Below, one piece after another: positions 34,148 to 42,563 of a stretch of 60,693 bases of DNA. The DNA lies in contig JAANSK020222193.1 in the NCBI GenBank assembly GCA_011763485.2, positions 1 through 60,693 of the forward strand, written 5' to 3'. The stretch is from Isoetes engelmannii. Its lineage: Eukaryota > Streptophyta > Lycopodiopsida > Isoetales > Isoetaceae. Position 1 is the first letter of the stretch. Every line of letters begins with the position of its first letter. The translations under genes were made by a program, and so were the position numbers. The notes under the pieces are model-generated. The model had not been told where the DNA came from. It searched no databases and saw only the letters and a list, made by a program, of their open reading frames with translations.

Positions 34148-34148
34148 G

Positions 34149-34898
34149 TCAAAGACCCATGCTTGTTCGATCGGCTACCTCGTCGCCGGTGTTTGACCCG
34201 ATCGTCGCTGCCGCTTCGTGGAGGTGTCGTTCTTCTTCGAGCCACGCCCGGTAGATTGCGAATGCTGCGTCACCTATCGACCGATGCGGGGGTTGAGCGC
34301 CAAGTTCAAGCGCAAGTCCGTACTCATGAATGAGGCCTCCCACCGCTTTCAGTGCGGGCAGCCCGACCAATACAGGGCGGTAAGGGATGAGCACATGTCC
34401 TTTCGGGCCGAGTATGTCCTTCCCGATCACCCTCAATGATGGGAAATGCTGTTCACCTTCAACTTGAGGTGCCAGAACGATTTCGAGGTTCTCCCCCACG
34501 ATATTCAGCTTCGGGAGGTCTGCCAGATGTCCGAGGGCTAGGCTTTTGCTGACCGTTTTAAGTTCGCCGAATCGAGACTGCCTCAACACCCGTAGTTGAC
34601 CTGCAATTTCCTGAAGTGAAGGTACCTGTTCGGATATGTCAGACCTTTGACGCTGACCAGGCTCAACCGATACATCCCCTTTGACCCGACGTAACGCGGG
34701 CAGCGTTGGCGCACCGGGATACAGGCGAAGCGTCCCGTAAATCTCTGAGACACGCTCGGGTGGGACCTCGGGCTTCTGGTTTGTAGAGGAGATACCCCAG
34801 TGGCCGTTGAACCGGATCGTCCGGTCGACGAGTTCCAGGTGGGTTGGATTTTCCGGCCATGGACGGTTCTCCCGGAGGGTGTGCTTTCGTAGTGGCAT
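34149..34898 (-). CDS. Solenoid-repeat protein 17 (GLGL-tail family)
   Basis: The frame extends to 34997, but the ATG at 34896-34898 clears the promoter region shared with the gene at 34996 and gives 249 aa. Repeats: IYGTLRLYPGAPTLPALRRV, KGDVSVEPG, IAGQLRVLRQ, LPKLNIVGENLEIVL, FPSLRVIGKDILG and LPALKAVGGLIHEYG. The helix SIGDAAFAIYRAWLEEERHL ends the fold, and the terminus is RTSMGL. It heads the minus pair with paralogue 16. Confidence 0.82.
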   Translation of the reverse strand: MPLRKHTLRENRPWPENPTHLELVDRTIRFNGHWGISSTNQKPEVPPERVSEIYGTLRLYPGAPTLPALRRVKGDVSVEPGQRQRSDISEQVPSLQEIAGQLRVLRQSRFGELKTVSKSLALGHLADLPKLNIVGENLEIVLAPQVEGEQHFPSLRVIGKDILGPKGHVLIPYRPVLVGLPALKAVGGLIHEYGLALELGAQPPHRSIGDAAFAIYRAWLEEERHLHEAAATIGSNTGDEVADRTSMGL

Positions 34899-34947
34899 GT
34901 CTCGCGCCCGCCATGAACCGCATTGTGAATGCGGCTGGTTTTCGACA

Positions 34948-34990
34948 TAGTAGACGCCAGCGTACCCACACAAGCAAGCAGCACGGAGGC
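34948..34990 (+). promoter_or_regulatory. Promoter/leader block before the gene at 34996
   Basis: TAGTAGACGCCAGCGTACCCACACAAGCAAGCAGCACGG shares GACGCCAG, the spacing and the AGCA-AGCAGCAC leader with the blocks at 18183 and 19000. A GGAGGCAAGCC ribosome site follows. The -10 (AGCGTAC) is less canonical here. Confidence 0.5.
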
Positions 34991-34995
34991 AAGCC

Positions 34996-35733
34996 ATGCA
35001 GCTTCATACGTTCAAAGCCGGGGAAACTAAGCCGATCGACGGCGCCCCCATGGAAGTCATGATCAAGGCATTCCAGGCGATCGACACGAGGCGACCCGGT
35101 GCCACCATGGCTGATCTGCCTTTCGGGATCATCCTGATCGAGGACGGGATCGCCGATGAACGTGATCAACATCAGTTCGAGTTCAGTGCCAATCGACGCA
35201 CCTGGCTCGGGATCCAGCTTGAGCGTGGTACGAGCACTGAGGTTAAGCGCCGCAATGAGAAGGCGCTGCGAGTGGGCCTGACGAGCTCGGGGGTGTTCAG
35301 AAGTGCCGATGCTGGCGCCGATCTTGATCTCGGCGAAGCGCTTCCATCCCGATACCCCGCCTCTTTTCGCGCCTGGTTGGCCAGTGGTGACCGAGGGCTG
35401 TCGAGCGAAGCCATCGCCCACCGGCTGTTCGGCTTTCCCGTAGCACCGATCAACGCCGTCGTCACGCCGCGGGACCCATCGGACTTCGCCAGATGCCAGA
35501 AGCTGCTGGATAGCGTGCCTGAGGCTGCCGAGCGACTCGACGAAATGCGCAGTGTCTCGGTTAAATGGGCAGGCCTGGTTGACCATTGGGACGTTCTGGC
35601 AGGCCTTTATCGTGAGGAGGCGCCCAGCGGAACGGCACCGAAGCTTTATGCTGCTCTTAAGGCCTTGCTCGAGCCCTCACCGGGGCCTGATGACGATGCT
35701 TCTGTGTCGTCGCCGGGTATGGCGACGACATGA
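34996..35733 (+). CDS. Hypothetical protein, 245 aa
   Basis: Soluble protein with no recognised domain. A beta-rich first half (about 1-110, with LPFGIILIEDGIADE) is followed by an alpha-helical half (about 125-225). It ends in a disordered acidic stretch PDDDASVSSPGMATT, loosely like the tails nearby. A clear ribosome site (GGAGGC) supports the ATG. It leads a coupled set with the genes at 35730 and 36209 (ATGA, then TTGA overlaps), so it probably works with the ParB-like protein. Confidence 0.72.
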   Translation: MQLHTFKAGETKPIDGAPMEVMIKAFQAIDTRRPGATMADLPFGIILIEDGIADERDQHQFEFSANRRTWLGIQLERGTSTEVKRRNEKALRVGLTSSGVFRSADAGADLDLGEALPSRYPASFRAWLASGDRGLSSEAIAHRLFGFPVAPINAVVTPRDPSDFARCQKLLDSVPEAAERLDEMRSVSVKWAGLVDHWDVLAGLYREEAPSGTAPKLYAALKALLEPSPGPDDDASVSSPGMATT

Positions 35734-36212
35734 GTCCACCCAAGGCAGAACGGTTCGGAATCTCGGCCGACGGCGATCTTGCTGTGGCCAAGCGGATCAA
35801 CGCGATGTCACAGCACCTCGCCCCGCTCTACGTCCCGATCGCAGAAGCGAATCAGGCACTCGCAGGCTGGGGCAACACCCACAAAACTCTGGCCAGGCTG
35901 GAAGTTGCCGCGAAGATCTACAACCGGGCGCTCGACCAGCTTATGCCTGAGCTGGCGCAGCTCACAAACAACAGCCCCTCGACGCTGCGGATGGTCTTTC
36001 GGCCGAGTGACGAGTTCTCGGTAGGTTTGACGCCTTCCAAACTTCGCAACGTCGCCCATTATCGGTCGTTCAATGAGCGGTTGTGGACCCGTTACTCGGG
36101 CATGGAGCGTCCTCCGACGTACCCGTTCGGAAGCCTTGACGACGTACCGCATGCCGAAGATCGCATGGATGCGCCCGGCGAAGAATTCTCCGCCGCACCC
36201 AGCATGGGTTGA
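35730..36212 (+). CDS. Hypothetical helical protein, 160 aa
   Basis: ATGA overlap with the gene before. Residues about 20-85 form two long helices (AKRINAMSQHLAPLYVPIAE and THKTLARLEVAAKIYNRAL). The C-terminal part is acidic and Pro-rich and ends EEFSAAPSMG, which resembles the end of the unrelated protein at 32625 and the solenoid family tails. No domain recognised. Its place between two genes of a coupled operon suggests an accessory to the ParB-like protein. Confidence 0.7.
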   Translation: MSPPKAERFGISADGDLAVAKRINAMSQHLAPLYVPIAEANQALAGWGNTHKTLARLEVAAKIYNRALDQLMPELAQLTNNSPSTLRMVFRPSDEFSVGLTPSKLRNVAHYRSFNERLWTRYSGMERPPTYPFGSLDDVPHAEDRMDAPGEEFSAAPSMG

Positions 36213-37246
36213 AGTTGAACATCTCACCCCAGCATTCAGTCGAAGACCGACCGGCGCCGGCGCAGCCCCACGCGACTTCGCAGGCTGTCATTGAGGTACC
36301 GTTGTCGCTGATCAGGCTGTCTGATGATGTTCCGCAATTCAAGGCCGGCGCAGATCCCCGATCCGGGCTTATCGAGCCGCTGGCCGGGAAGTTCGAACGT
36401 ATCGGCGTGGCCCCGGTGCAGCTCTGGGAGCGCCAGGACGGCCGGCTCGAAGTGATCAGCGGCCGGCACCGCTTCGATCTGGCGCGCCGCAGCGGCGAAA
36501 CCACCATTCCTTCACAGATCCACCGCGAGGCCGACGGGTTTGACCGTCTTCGCGCGGCCATCCTCGATGCGGAACTGAATATCCGTGACAGCCAGGGGAG
36601 CATCCATGATTACGCAGCCTACTTCCGGTCTTCCGGCATCGCAGAAGCCGAGGCCGTCGACCGCGGACTTCTTGCGCGAAGTAAGGGACGCGCCGGATGG
36701 ACCATCGCGCATTCAGGCGGCGATGCGCTCTTTGCCGCCCATCGTGCCGGCCGCATCACTGACGCAGCCGCAGAAGCGATAGCCCAGGCCGCGCCAGGCT
36801 TCGACGCCATCCAGAGCGTGGGTCTTCGCGCCGTGATGGACGATCGCCCTCTGCAGGTTGCGGTCAACACGATGCGCGCCGTGATGGCCGCCGGCGTGAA
36901 GTCGAGTGGCGATCAATACCAGGTCGATCTGTTCGGCTTCGACGATACCGCGCTGGCCGAGGCAGAAGCCCAGGCAAGACGGGCTACGGCCGAGCAGCGC
37001 GCCCTTCGCGATCGAATCGCGGCGGTCAAAGGTGCCGCCATGAGGCCGGCTCAAGCAAAGGTGATGGGTGTCAATGTCCGGCGACCAGCCGCCGTGATGG
37101 ATCAGGTGCGGACCATGGAGGCCGAGTTGACCCGATGGGATTCGTGGCACCAGCACGCTGACCTCGTGGAGCGTGTCGTCGCTTCGGATAGGCCACAGGT
37201 CGACGAAGGGTCTTTGGGCGCCTTGGATGCGGTTTCGCTTCGATGA
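36209..37246 (+). CDS. ParB-like nuclease/partition-domain protein
   Basis: 345 aa from a TTG overlapping the preceding stop (TTGA). The N-terminal ParB/Srx-type domain spans about 28-130: VPLSLIRLSDDV, LIEPLAGKF, then the signature ISGRHRFDLARR at about 83-94. The middle (about 135-240) is helical (helix-turn-helix-like with ITDAAAEAIAQAAPG), and a coiled-coil segment lies near 250-280. Similar proteins in phages and integrative elements are not always partition proteins; some bind CTP or nick DNA. There is no ParA gene beside it, so partition is uncertain. The RecG-like helicase follows 43 bp downstream. Confidence 0.78.
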   Translation: MKLNISPQHSVEDRPAPAQPHATSQAVIEVPLSLIRLSDDVPQFKAGADPRSGLIEPLAGKFERIGVAPVQLWERQDGRLEVISGRHRFDLARRSGETTIPSQIHREADGFDRLRAAILDAELNIRDSQGSIHDYAAYFRSSGIAEAEAVDRGLLARSKGRAGWTIAHSGGDALFAAHRAGRITDAAAEAIAQAAPGFDAIQSVGLRAVMDDRPLQVAVNTMRAVMAAGVKSSGDQYQVDLFGFDDTALAEAEAQARRATAEQRALRDRIAAVKGAAMRPAQAKVMGVNVRRPAAVMDQVRTMEAELTRWDSWHQHADLVERVVASDRPQVDEGSLGALDAVSLR

Positions 37247-37289
37247 CATCGAATGCGGCAGCAGACATATCGGATAGCGATGTGATCCC

Positions 37290-39482
37290 ATGATTTCACA
37301 TGCAGGCGCACTCGCCGCCCATCACGATCTGTTTGCCGATCAGCTCGATCCCGGGGTCCGGCGGCGCTCGCCCCTGATCCGGCCGCTGCTGATCCCGAAC
37401 CGGTACGAGGACTTCAGAAATCCGGTAACTCGGTTCTTCCGGATTCCCCGCGGCCCCGAAGCAGAGCGACGACTGTTCATCGCCGCACGCCCCCAGAAGC
37501 TTCGACGTGACGAACGCATGGACTGCGCGCGGGGGGAGTTGGTCGATAAGGAGGGAAACGAACTTGCGTTCATGGCGATGGGCAAGGCCGCGCCGCTGAT
37601 GAATTACCTCCTTGGTGCGGCCGAGTCCTATGCCATCGCCGGCCGCCTGGTTCCGAACGGTCGTCAAATGTTGCTGGTCGAGCCGGAGCCCGTTGACGAA
37701 AAGGAGCCCCCTGCCATCCGGCCGGTATATCCCGTGGCGGTGCAGACCATTCGCGCCGTTACTGCGGATATTGAAGGCGATCGCACCAGCTACCTGGCAC
37801 CACTGCTGGCTCAACGACACATCCGCCGCACGCTGCTGGAATGCTGGGATTCCTACCTGGAGGCCAGCACACACATCCTGAAGACGGATGCATTGAAGTC
37901 GCGCAAGGGTTTCCAGGCAGCATTCGTGGACTTCGGGATCACATCGATTCCCGAGTGCCGCGACAAGTTCGTCGAGCTGCTGCACGAGGTGCACCTTCCG
38001 CAGAATTGGGACCGGGCACACGCAGCTGTGGCGTCGCTGCGCTTCATCGCGGCGGTGGCCATGCTGAATGACGGTATTGCCGAAGACGCCGATCAGCAGA
38101 AGCGGCGCGCGCGGCGCTGGGGTGGCATGGAGGTGCCGTTGCTGCAGGCCGAGATGTTCACCGGGACCGGCGAAGAGGCGGTTCGCGGGCTGGCGCAGCA
38201 CCTGCCGTACCCGCTGACGCCGGATCAGATCGAAGCGGTCAAGACCATCCTCGCCGATCTGATGTCTGGCGAACCGATGCACCGCATGATCTCGGGCGAC
38301 GTCGGCTCGGGCAAGACGGCGGTATACGGCTGCGCGGCGCGCGCGATGGCGCTGTCCGGGCGTAGTGTCGCGATCATGCTGCCGAGCACCACACTCGCCG
38401 AACAGGTGGACGCCATCATCTGTTCGATGAACCCCGACCTGCCGGTGAACTTCATCACCTCTGACCGACATCGCATTCTGGAGAGTGCGCGGATCTGGGT
38501 GGGCACCTTGGCGTTGAACGGCGTGATGGAGTCAGGCTTCGATCTGACCATCGTCGATGAGCAGCAGAAGATGGGCCGTGAGGCGCGCGAATGCCTCCTT
38601 GGCGCGCGAACCCACCTGCTTGAGGTCACAGCGACCTGCATCCCGCGCAGTCAAGCGCTGGTGCTGCTCAACGACGTGCAGGTCACTCGCCTGACCAGCT
38701 GCCACGTTCAGAAGCGCATCGAGTGCAGCATCGTCCAAAACGGTGGCCTCGATGAGGCGATCAAGCGTGCGCGGTCCACCGTCGAAATCGGCCAGCAGGT
38801 ACTGGTCGTCTATCCCGCGAAGAAGGAGAACCGGCACATGGTGTCGCTGGGCGATGATCGCCCGCACTGGGAAGCGGCGTTCCCGGGGCGCGTGGCAGAA
38901 CTGCACAGCGACCTTGGAACGGCGGCCGCCAGCGCTGAAGTGGCCTCGATTCGTGAGCGGCGCGCCGATGTGCTGCTGGCCACCACGAAGGTCGAGGTCG
39001 GTATCGACATCGAGGGGCTGTATCGCGTGATCATCATGGAACCCGAGCGTTACGGGCTGGCCCAGCTCCACCAAATCCGCGGCCGTGTCGCGCGCGCCGG
39101 CGGAACAGGCTACTGCGATCTCGTGATCCGTGAGGTCGACGGCGAGGTTGCTTCCACCATGCCCGTGCAACAAGAGCCGGCCGCTCCGGACGAAGGAGAA
39201 ACAGAGCAGGCCTGCGCGCTGGACCGGCTGTTTTTCTTCTGCGAAACCCCGAGCGGATTCGAGGTGGCGCATTACGACATGGTTCGGCGGGGTTCGGGGG
39301 ACATGACCTCGCATGGTCATCGACAGTCTGGGAAGAGCCTCGTGAACCCGTTCCCGGGACTTGAGGTCCCGCATGAGTACCTCATGCGGGCTTCGCCGGT
39401 GCTCCGGAAGGTCTATGGCCTGCGTGAGGACGTCGACCTCGATGAGATCCTGGCGCGCCGAACAAGGACATCGAGCCGCTGA
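37290..39482 (+). CDS. RecG-like superfamily 2 helicase
   Basis: 730 aa. The helicase core resembles RecG: YPLTPDQIEAVKTIL before motif I, motif I GDVGSGKT at about 336, motif II DEQQ at about 427 (RecG has DEQH), motif III VTATCIPRS (RecG VTATPIPRT), and QLHQIRGRVARAG as motif VI near 590. The N-terminal 280 residues do not show the OB-type wedge domain clearly. RecG remodels stalled forks and branched DNA. The changed motif II and III residues suggest a specialised enzyme carried by the element. The family call is firm; exact role inferred. Confidence 0.85.
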   Translation: MISHAGALAAHHDLFADQLDPGVRRRSPLIRPLLIPNRYEDFRNPVTRFFRIPRGPEAERRLFIAARPQKLRRDERMDCARGELVDKEGNELAFMAMGKAAPLMNYLLGAAESYAIAGRLVPNGRQMLLVEPEPVDEKEPPAIRPVYPVAVQTIRAVTADIEGDRTSYLAPLLAQRHIRRTLLECWDSYLEASTHILKTDALKSRKGFQAAFVDFGITSIPECRDKFVELLHEVHLPQNWDRAHAAVASLRFIAAVAMLNDGIAEDADQQKRRARRWGGMEVPLLQAEMFTGTGEEAVRGLAQHLPYPLTPDQIEAVKTILADLMSGEPMHRMISGDVGSGKTAVYGCAARAMALSGRSVAIMLPSTTLAEQVDAIICSMNPDLPVNFITSDRHRILESARIWVGTLALNGVMESGFDLTIVDEQQKMGREARECLLGARTHLLEVTATCIPRSQALVLLNDVQVTRLTSCHVQKRIECSIVQNGGLDEAIKRARSTVEIGQQVLVVYPAKKENRHMVSLGDDRPHWEAAFPGRVAELHSDLGTAAASAEVASIRERRADVLLATTKVEVGIDIEGLYRVIIMEPERYGLAQLHQIRGRVARAGGTGYCDLVIREVDGEVASTMPVQQEPAAPDEGETEQACALDRLFFFCETPSGFEVAHYDMVRRGSGDMTSHGHRQSGKSLVNPFPGLEVPHEYLMRASPVLRKVYGLREDVDLDEILARRTRTSSR

Positions 39483-39615
39483 AGAGCGCCTGAAGCTACC
39501 GGTCCACTTGCTGGTGCGATGGTGAAGGCGGTCGGTCTGCGAGCCACGATCGGATTCAGGTTCGTCTTCTGAACGGGGTCGTAGTCGTTTGCCTTTACGC
39601 TAGTCCTGCGGTTTG

Positions 39616-39640
39616 CCGCGGCTGGACATGAAGCCGCGTT
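39616..39640 (+). terminator. Weak hairpin between convergent genes
   Basis: CGCGGCT, an 8-base loop, AGCCGCG, then TTT. It is 130 bp past the helicase stop and next to the end of the convergent gene. A short stem and short T-run make it only a candidate. Confidence 0.4.
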
Positions 39641-40558
39641 TCAGCCGACCCTCATCGCGTGGGCAGGCTCGTCCTCCTCAAGATCCTCAAGATCCTCAAG
39701 TCGACGGATAACGCGATCTGCGTGGCGCTCGAAAACGCGTAGTTCGTCTGGCGATATGAGCCGGTCATGCGGTAGGGCATGGGGTTGCATGGCCTTCTGG
39801 AAAGCCTGGAACTCTGCGTCGGCCGGGTTTTCATATCGCTTGACCATGTAGCCATACGCCATCGAGTGGCGCATTTCGGCAAGCCAGCGTTGATCAACTT
39901 CACTGCGCTGATCGTGACTCGTCGTTGCGACACCCCGAATCCGCTCGATGATCTCCGCTGACGCCTTGCCGCTGGTGGATCGGATCGCCCAACGCTGGTC
40001 GTCGGTGCCCAGGTAAAAGGGCTGGGTCAGCACGGTGTCCGGCTGGCTTCCTCGCGTGCGATCCCCCACGAAAAGCGGCGCACCGTGAATCAAGCCTTCG
40101 CGAAGATCAATCAGATGCTCGTCGGGCAGCTGCAGAAGGGGATTGTTCCTGATGACCGAAACGACCAGCACAAGCTCGCGTCCTGGCGCCGGCGCTGCGA
40201 GCGGGGTTTTTCGGATGTGGACGAGGCCTTGGGTCACCTGAGGCTGGGGCTGTGCGTCTACCCACATCGTCGAGGTGGCGAAATCTCCGAGCCCCCTCAG
40301 GGAAAGCGGGTTGTAGAGCGGGTGATCTTCGGTCGGACCCTGTCGATCGCCGGGTTTGAAGATCTTGTCGGTCAGGTCGAGACGGATGCCCTGTGGCGTC
40401 TGTTGAAACATCGCGAGCACCTGCTTTTCGTCTGGCAAGCCCTCGGGCACATCGAGCAGTCCGTAGATGCCGATGGCACCTTGACCTGATCGCCCTTCTT
40501 GATTGGTGGTCTTGTGGCTATGACGAATGAACAGGGTGCCGTTCGGATTGATGACCAT
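39641..40558 (-). CDS. Hypothetical protein, 305 aa
   Basis: Soluble protein with no recognised domain. It opens with short beta segments (MVINPNGTLFIRHSH) and has a Gly/Arg-rich middle. A helical C-terminal third includes RVFERHADRVIRRLEDLEDLEEDE, a short heptad-like charged helix that may be a coiled coil. The DNA encoding LEDLEDLEE contains a short direct repeat (ATCCTCAAG three times, about 39681-39707). Convergent with the helicase and divergent from the NYN gene. Confidence 0.75.
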   Translation of the reverse strand: MVINPNGTLFIRHSHKTTNQEGRSGQGAIGIYGLLDVPEGLPDEKQVLAMFQQTPQGIRLDLTDKIFKPGDRQGPTEDHPLYNPLSLRGLGDFATSTMWVDAQPQPQVTQGLVHIRKTPLAAPAPGRELVLVVSVIRNNPLLQLPDEHLIDLREGLIHGAPLFVGDRTRGSQPDTVLTQPFYLGTDDQRWAIRSTSGKASAEIIERIRGVATTSHDQRSEVDQRWLAEMRHSMAYGYMVKRYENPADAEFQAFQKAMQPHALPHDRLISPDELRVFERHADRVIRRLEDLEDLEEDEPAHAMRVG

Positions 40559-40592
40559 CGAGGTTTCCGGTTGGGCTATGCGATATACGCTA

Positions 40593-40625
40593 GTAAAGCT
40601 AGGATAGAGCGCAGCACAAAATCAC
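40593..40625 (+). promoter_or_regulatory. Promoter/leader block before the NYN gene
   Basis: GTAAAGCTAGGATAGAGCGCAGCACAAAATC contains the TAGGATAGAGC ... AGCACA pattern of the recurring block. It lies 130-160 bp before the NYN start, leaving a long leader that includes a small ORF and a hairpin. Confidence 0.4.
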
Positions 40626-40668
40626 GCCAGACGGCTGGCATCAGGCCCCCGTTCACAGGACTGTCCCA

Positions 40669-40758
40669 ATGGGCTTACACTTTGCACCGATCTGCCGCCT
40701 GTCCGACCTGGTCTCACGACCCCGGACGGGCTTTTTGCTTTCTGGGGCCAGCACATGA
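40669..40758 (+). CDS. Candidate 29-residue leader peptide before the NYN gene
   Basis: A short ORF (ATG at 40669, AGGA about 9 bases upstream) ends in TGA that overlaps the NYN start as ATGA. A GC stem with a T-run lies wholly within it (40701-40736). This arrangement would allow attenuation: ribosome movement through the leader could open the hairpin. Codon content shows no strong run of one amino acid, so the signal, if any, is unclear. Translation is inferred only from layout. Confidence 0.35.
   Translation: MGLHFAPICRLSDLVSRPRTGFLLSGAST
40701..40736 (+). terminator. Terminator-like hairpin inside the NYN leader
   Basis: GTCCG ... GGTC-tcac-GACC ... CGGAC followed by GGGCTTTTT. It stands 19 bp upstream of the NYN start and downstream of the candidate promoter, so it is either an attenuator or the end of a short leader RNA. 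Confidence 0.6.
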
Positions 40759-41426
40759 AAGCCGGTCTAGGCGCGATCGTTTTCGTCGATGGCCAGAACC
40801 TCTTTCACGGCGCCCAGAGCGCCTTCGGCCAGAAATCGCCGACCTACGACGTCCGCGCGCTCGCCCAGGAGCTGGCAGGACAGCAAGGTGAAGTGCTGAC
40901 GCAGGCCAGGTTCTACAGCGGCGTTCCGTCGCGACACGACAACCAGTATTGGCATGACTTCTGGGCCTCGAAGCTACTCCAGATGAGCCGGTCGAAGGTC
41001 GAGATCTTCACGCGGGAACTTCGATACCGGACGGTCACGATGAAAACCGACGGGACCGCGCACACAGCGCGGGTGCCTCAGGAGAAAGGGGTCGACATCA
41101 GGATCGCGCTCGATCTCCTCAGGCTGACGACGCAAAAGGCGTACGACACCGCGATCATCGTCAGCCAGGATCAGGATTTCAGCGAGGTTGCCGGAGACGT
41201 GAAGGCCATTGCGCGGGAGCAAGGCCGGAGGATTCGGCTTGTTTCAGCCTACCCGAGCGGCGGCGAGCACCTGAACAAGCGCGGGATCAATGGCATGGAC
41301 TGGATGCCGATCACCTGGGACACCTATCGGAAGTGCCTTGATGCCATTTCCCATCTGCCATCACGCAAGCAGGGGGACAAGGCGACTTCAGCATCTGCGG
41401 CTCCGCAAGCGGCTAGTCTGGGTTGA
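40755..41426 (+). CDS. NYN-domain (PIN-like) ribonuclease-type protein
   Basis: 223 aa. The NYN/DUF88 fold is seen from IVFVDGQNLF (D12, N15) through EKGVDIRIALDLLRL (second acidic motif, D about 116) to IIVSQDQDFSEVA (D about 138). These acidic residues form the metal site of PIN-like nucleases acting on RNA. The C-terminus is a flexible Ser/Ala/Gln tail ending QAASLG, another end similar to the tails in this region. A lipoprotein gene follows 47 bp downstream on the same strand. Confidence 0.85.
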   Translation: MKAGLGAIVFVDGQNLFHGAQSAFGQKSPTYDVRALAQELAGQQGEVLTQARFYSGVPSRHDNQYWHDFWASKLLQMSRSKVEIFTRELRYRTVTMKTDGTAHTARVPQEKGVDIRIALDLLRLTTQKAYDTAIIVSQDQDFSEVAGDVKAIAREQGRRIRLVSAYPSGGEHLNKRGINGMDWMPITWDTYRKCLDAISHLPSRKQGDKATSASAAPQAASLG

Positions 41427-41473
41427 CTTGCAGGGACCACGTTCATTCAAATCGGGTATCACGGGAGGGCAAC

Positions 41474-42562
41474 ATGAAACGAAAGGATTCGACGAGGCGT
41501 TGGGCCGCTGTGTTCGCAACGTCCCTGTTGGCGATCATGTTGACGATCGTCGGCTGCGCGACCGAGCAGAAGATCGTTGATGACGGTCGGCCGTTCTACC
41601 AGCGTGCCGGATACACGTTGATCCGGCACCTGCTGCCCGAAGACAGGGCGTTAGGCACGTCGATCACCATCTACGAGAAGGATGGCCTGCTGTTTTATGT
41701 TGGCAGCGAGGAGATGACGATCTACAAGCCGGTCGAGGGTCTCGCAATCGTTGCCTTCTACTATGACCCGGCGTTCAAGAACGACCGCGAACGATCGCTG
41801 AAAGCAAATTTTCACATGTTGGCACCATCAAGATTTTTGAAACAGGTAGATCCGTCTGTCCGCTTTGTCGTCTATCCGGAAATGCTTTCGATGATGAACC
41901 AAACGATCACAAATCCAGAACCGGTCGATGAGTTCTTGCTAACTCATGGTGCCCACTGGGCAGCGGTTCCGTTCAAGGATTCGTTTGTTTCGTACCCGTC
42001 ATCGCGAAGCCCAACAAAGTTTGATTTCAAGACTTACGTTGCAACGCTGAAGTCCCTTGATGCGGATGATCTCGCCCGGCAAATCAAGGAAGGTCGTGCT
42101 CATGCCGCCGGGGCTGATGAGCGCATCGCCAAGGAAGCGAAATGGAAGGCCTCCTACAACAGCAATCTGGCGCAAATCGATGCGTACCAGAGGAGCAAGG
42201 CGGCCGAACGCGCAGCATTCGCGGCTGCCGGCGCCGAGGCCTTCGATGCCGCCCTCGTTCAACCCAAGAAAGTCGGTTCGACCGTCTGCTCGGCCAACAA
42301 TCGAATCGGGTATGTCGACCAGGTCGAAGGCACCAATCTCAAGATCCTGGTGCAGGGTCGGGCGATGGCGATCAAGGGCGTTCACTGGAAAGCGGGGAAT
42401 TACGAGGTCGATCCTTCTACGCAGAGGAACGTCTTTGAGCCGGGGATCGTGATCGACCCCTACTTCCTGTTCAGGGGTATCACGGATCAGATTCAGATCT
42501 CCAAGGAACCGGCGACGATCTGGGACAGCACCAGCTTCTGGGCCGTCTGTCCGTACCGCTGA
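41474..42562 (+). CDS. Lipoprotein, 362 aa
   Basis: The ATG at 41474 is preferred (GGGAGGGC upstream) over a longer frame. A lipoprotein signal follows: basic KRKDSTRR, hydrophobic AAVFATSLLAIMLTIVG, lipobox ending in Cys about residue 28. The mature part has an alpha/beta domain (about 45-190), a helical Ala/Lys-rich stretch (about 200-255) and a terminal domain with two Cys. No family recognised. Asp follows none of the first two mature positions (A, T), so outer-membrane sorting is expected. It ends 1 bp from the convergent hydrolase gene. Confidence 0.8.
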   Translation: MKRKDSTRRWAAVFATSLLAIMLTIVGCATEQKIVDDGRPFYQRAGYTLIRHLLPEDRALGTSITIYEKDGLLFYVGSEEMTIYKPVEGLAIVAFYYDPAFKNDRERSLKANFHMLAPSRFLKQVDPSVRFVVYPEMLSMMNQTITNPEPVDEFLLTHGAHWAAVPFKDSFVSYPSSRSPTKFDFKTYVATLKSLDADDLARQIKEGRAHAAGADERIAKEAKWKASYNSNLAQIDAYQRSKAAERAAFAAAGAEAFDAALVQPKKVGSTVCSANNRIGYVDQVEGTNLKILVQGRAMAIKGVHWKAGNYEVDPSTQRNVFEPGIVIDPYFLFRGITDQIQISKEPATIWDSTSFWAVCPYR

Positions 42563-42563
42563 T

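Noticed and set aside
39681-39707. Short triplicated 9-bp repeat as a regulatory element
   Set aside because: It is inside a coding region and encodes the repeated L-E-D of a charged helix, so a coding explanation suffices.
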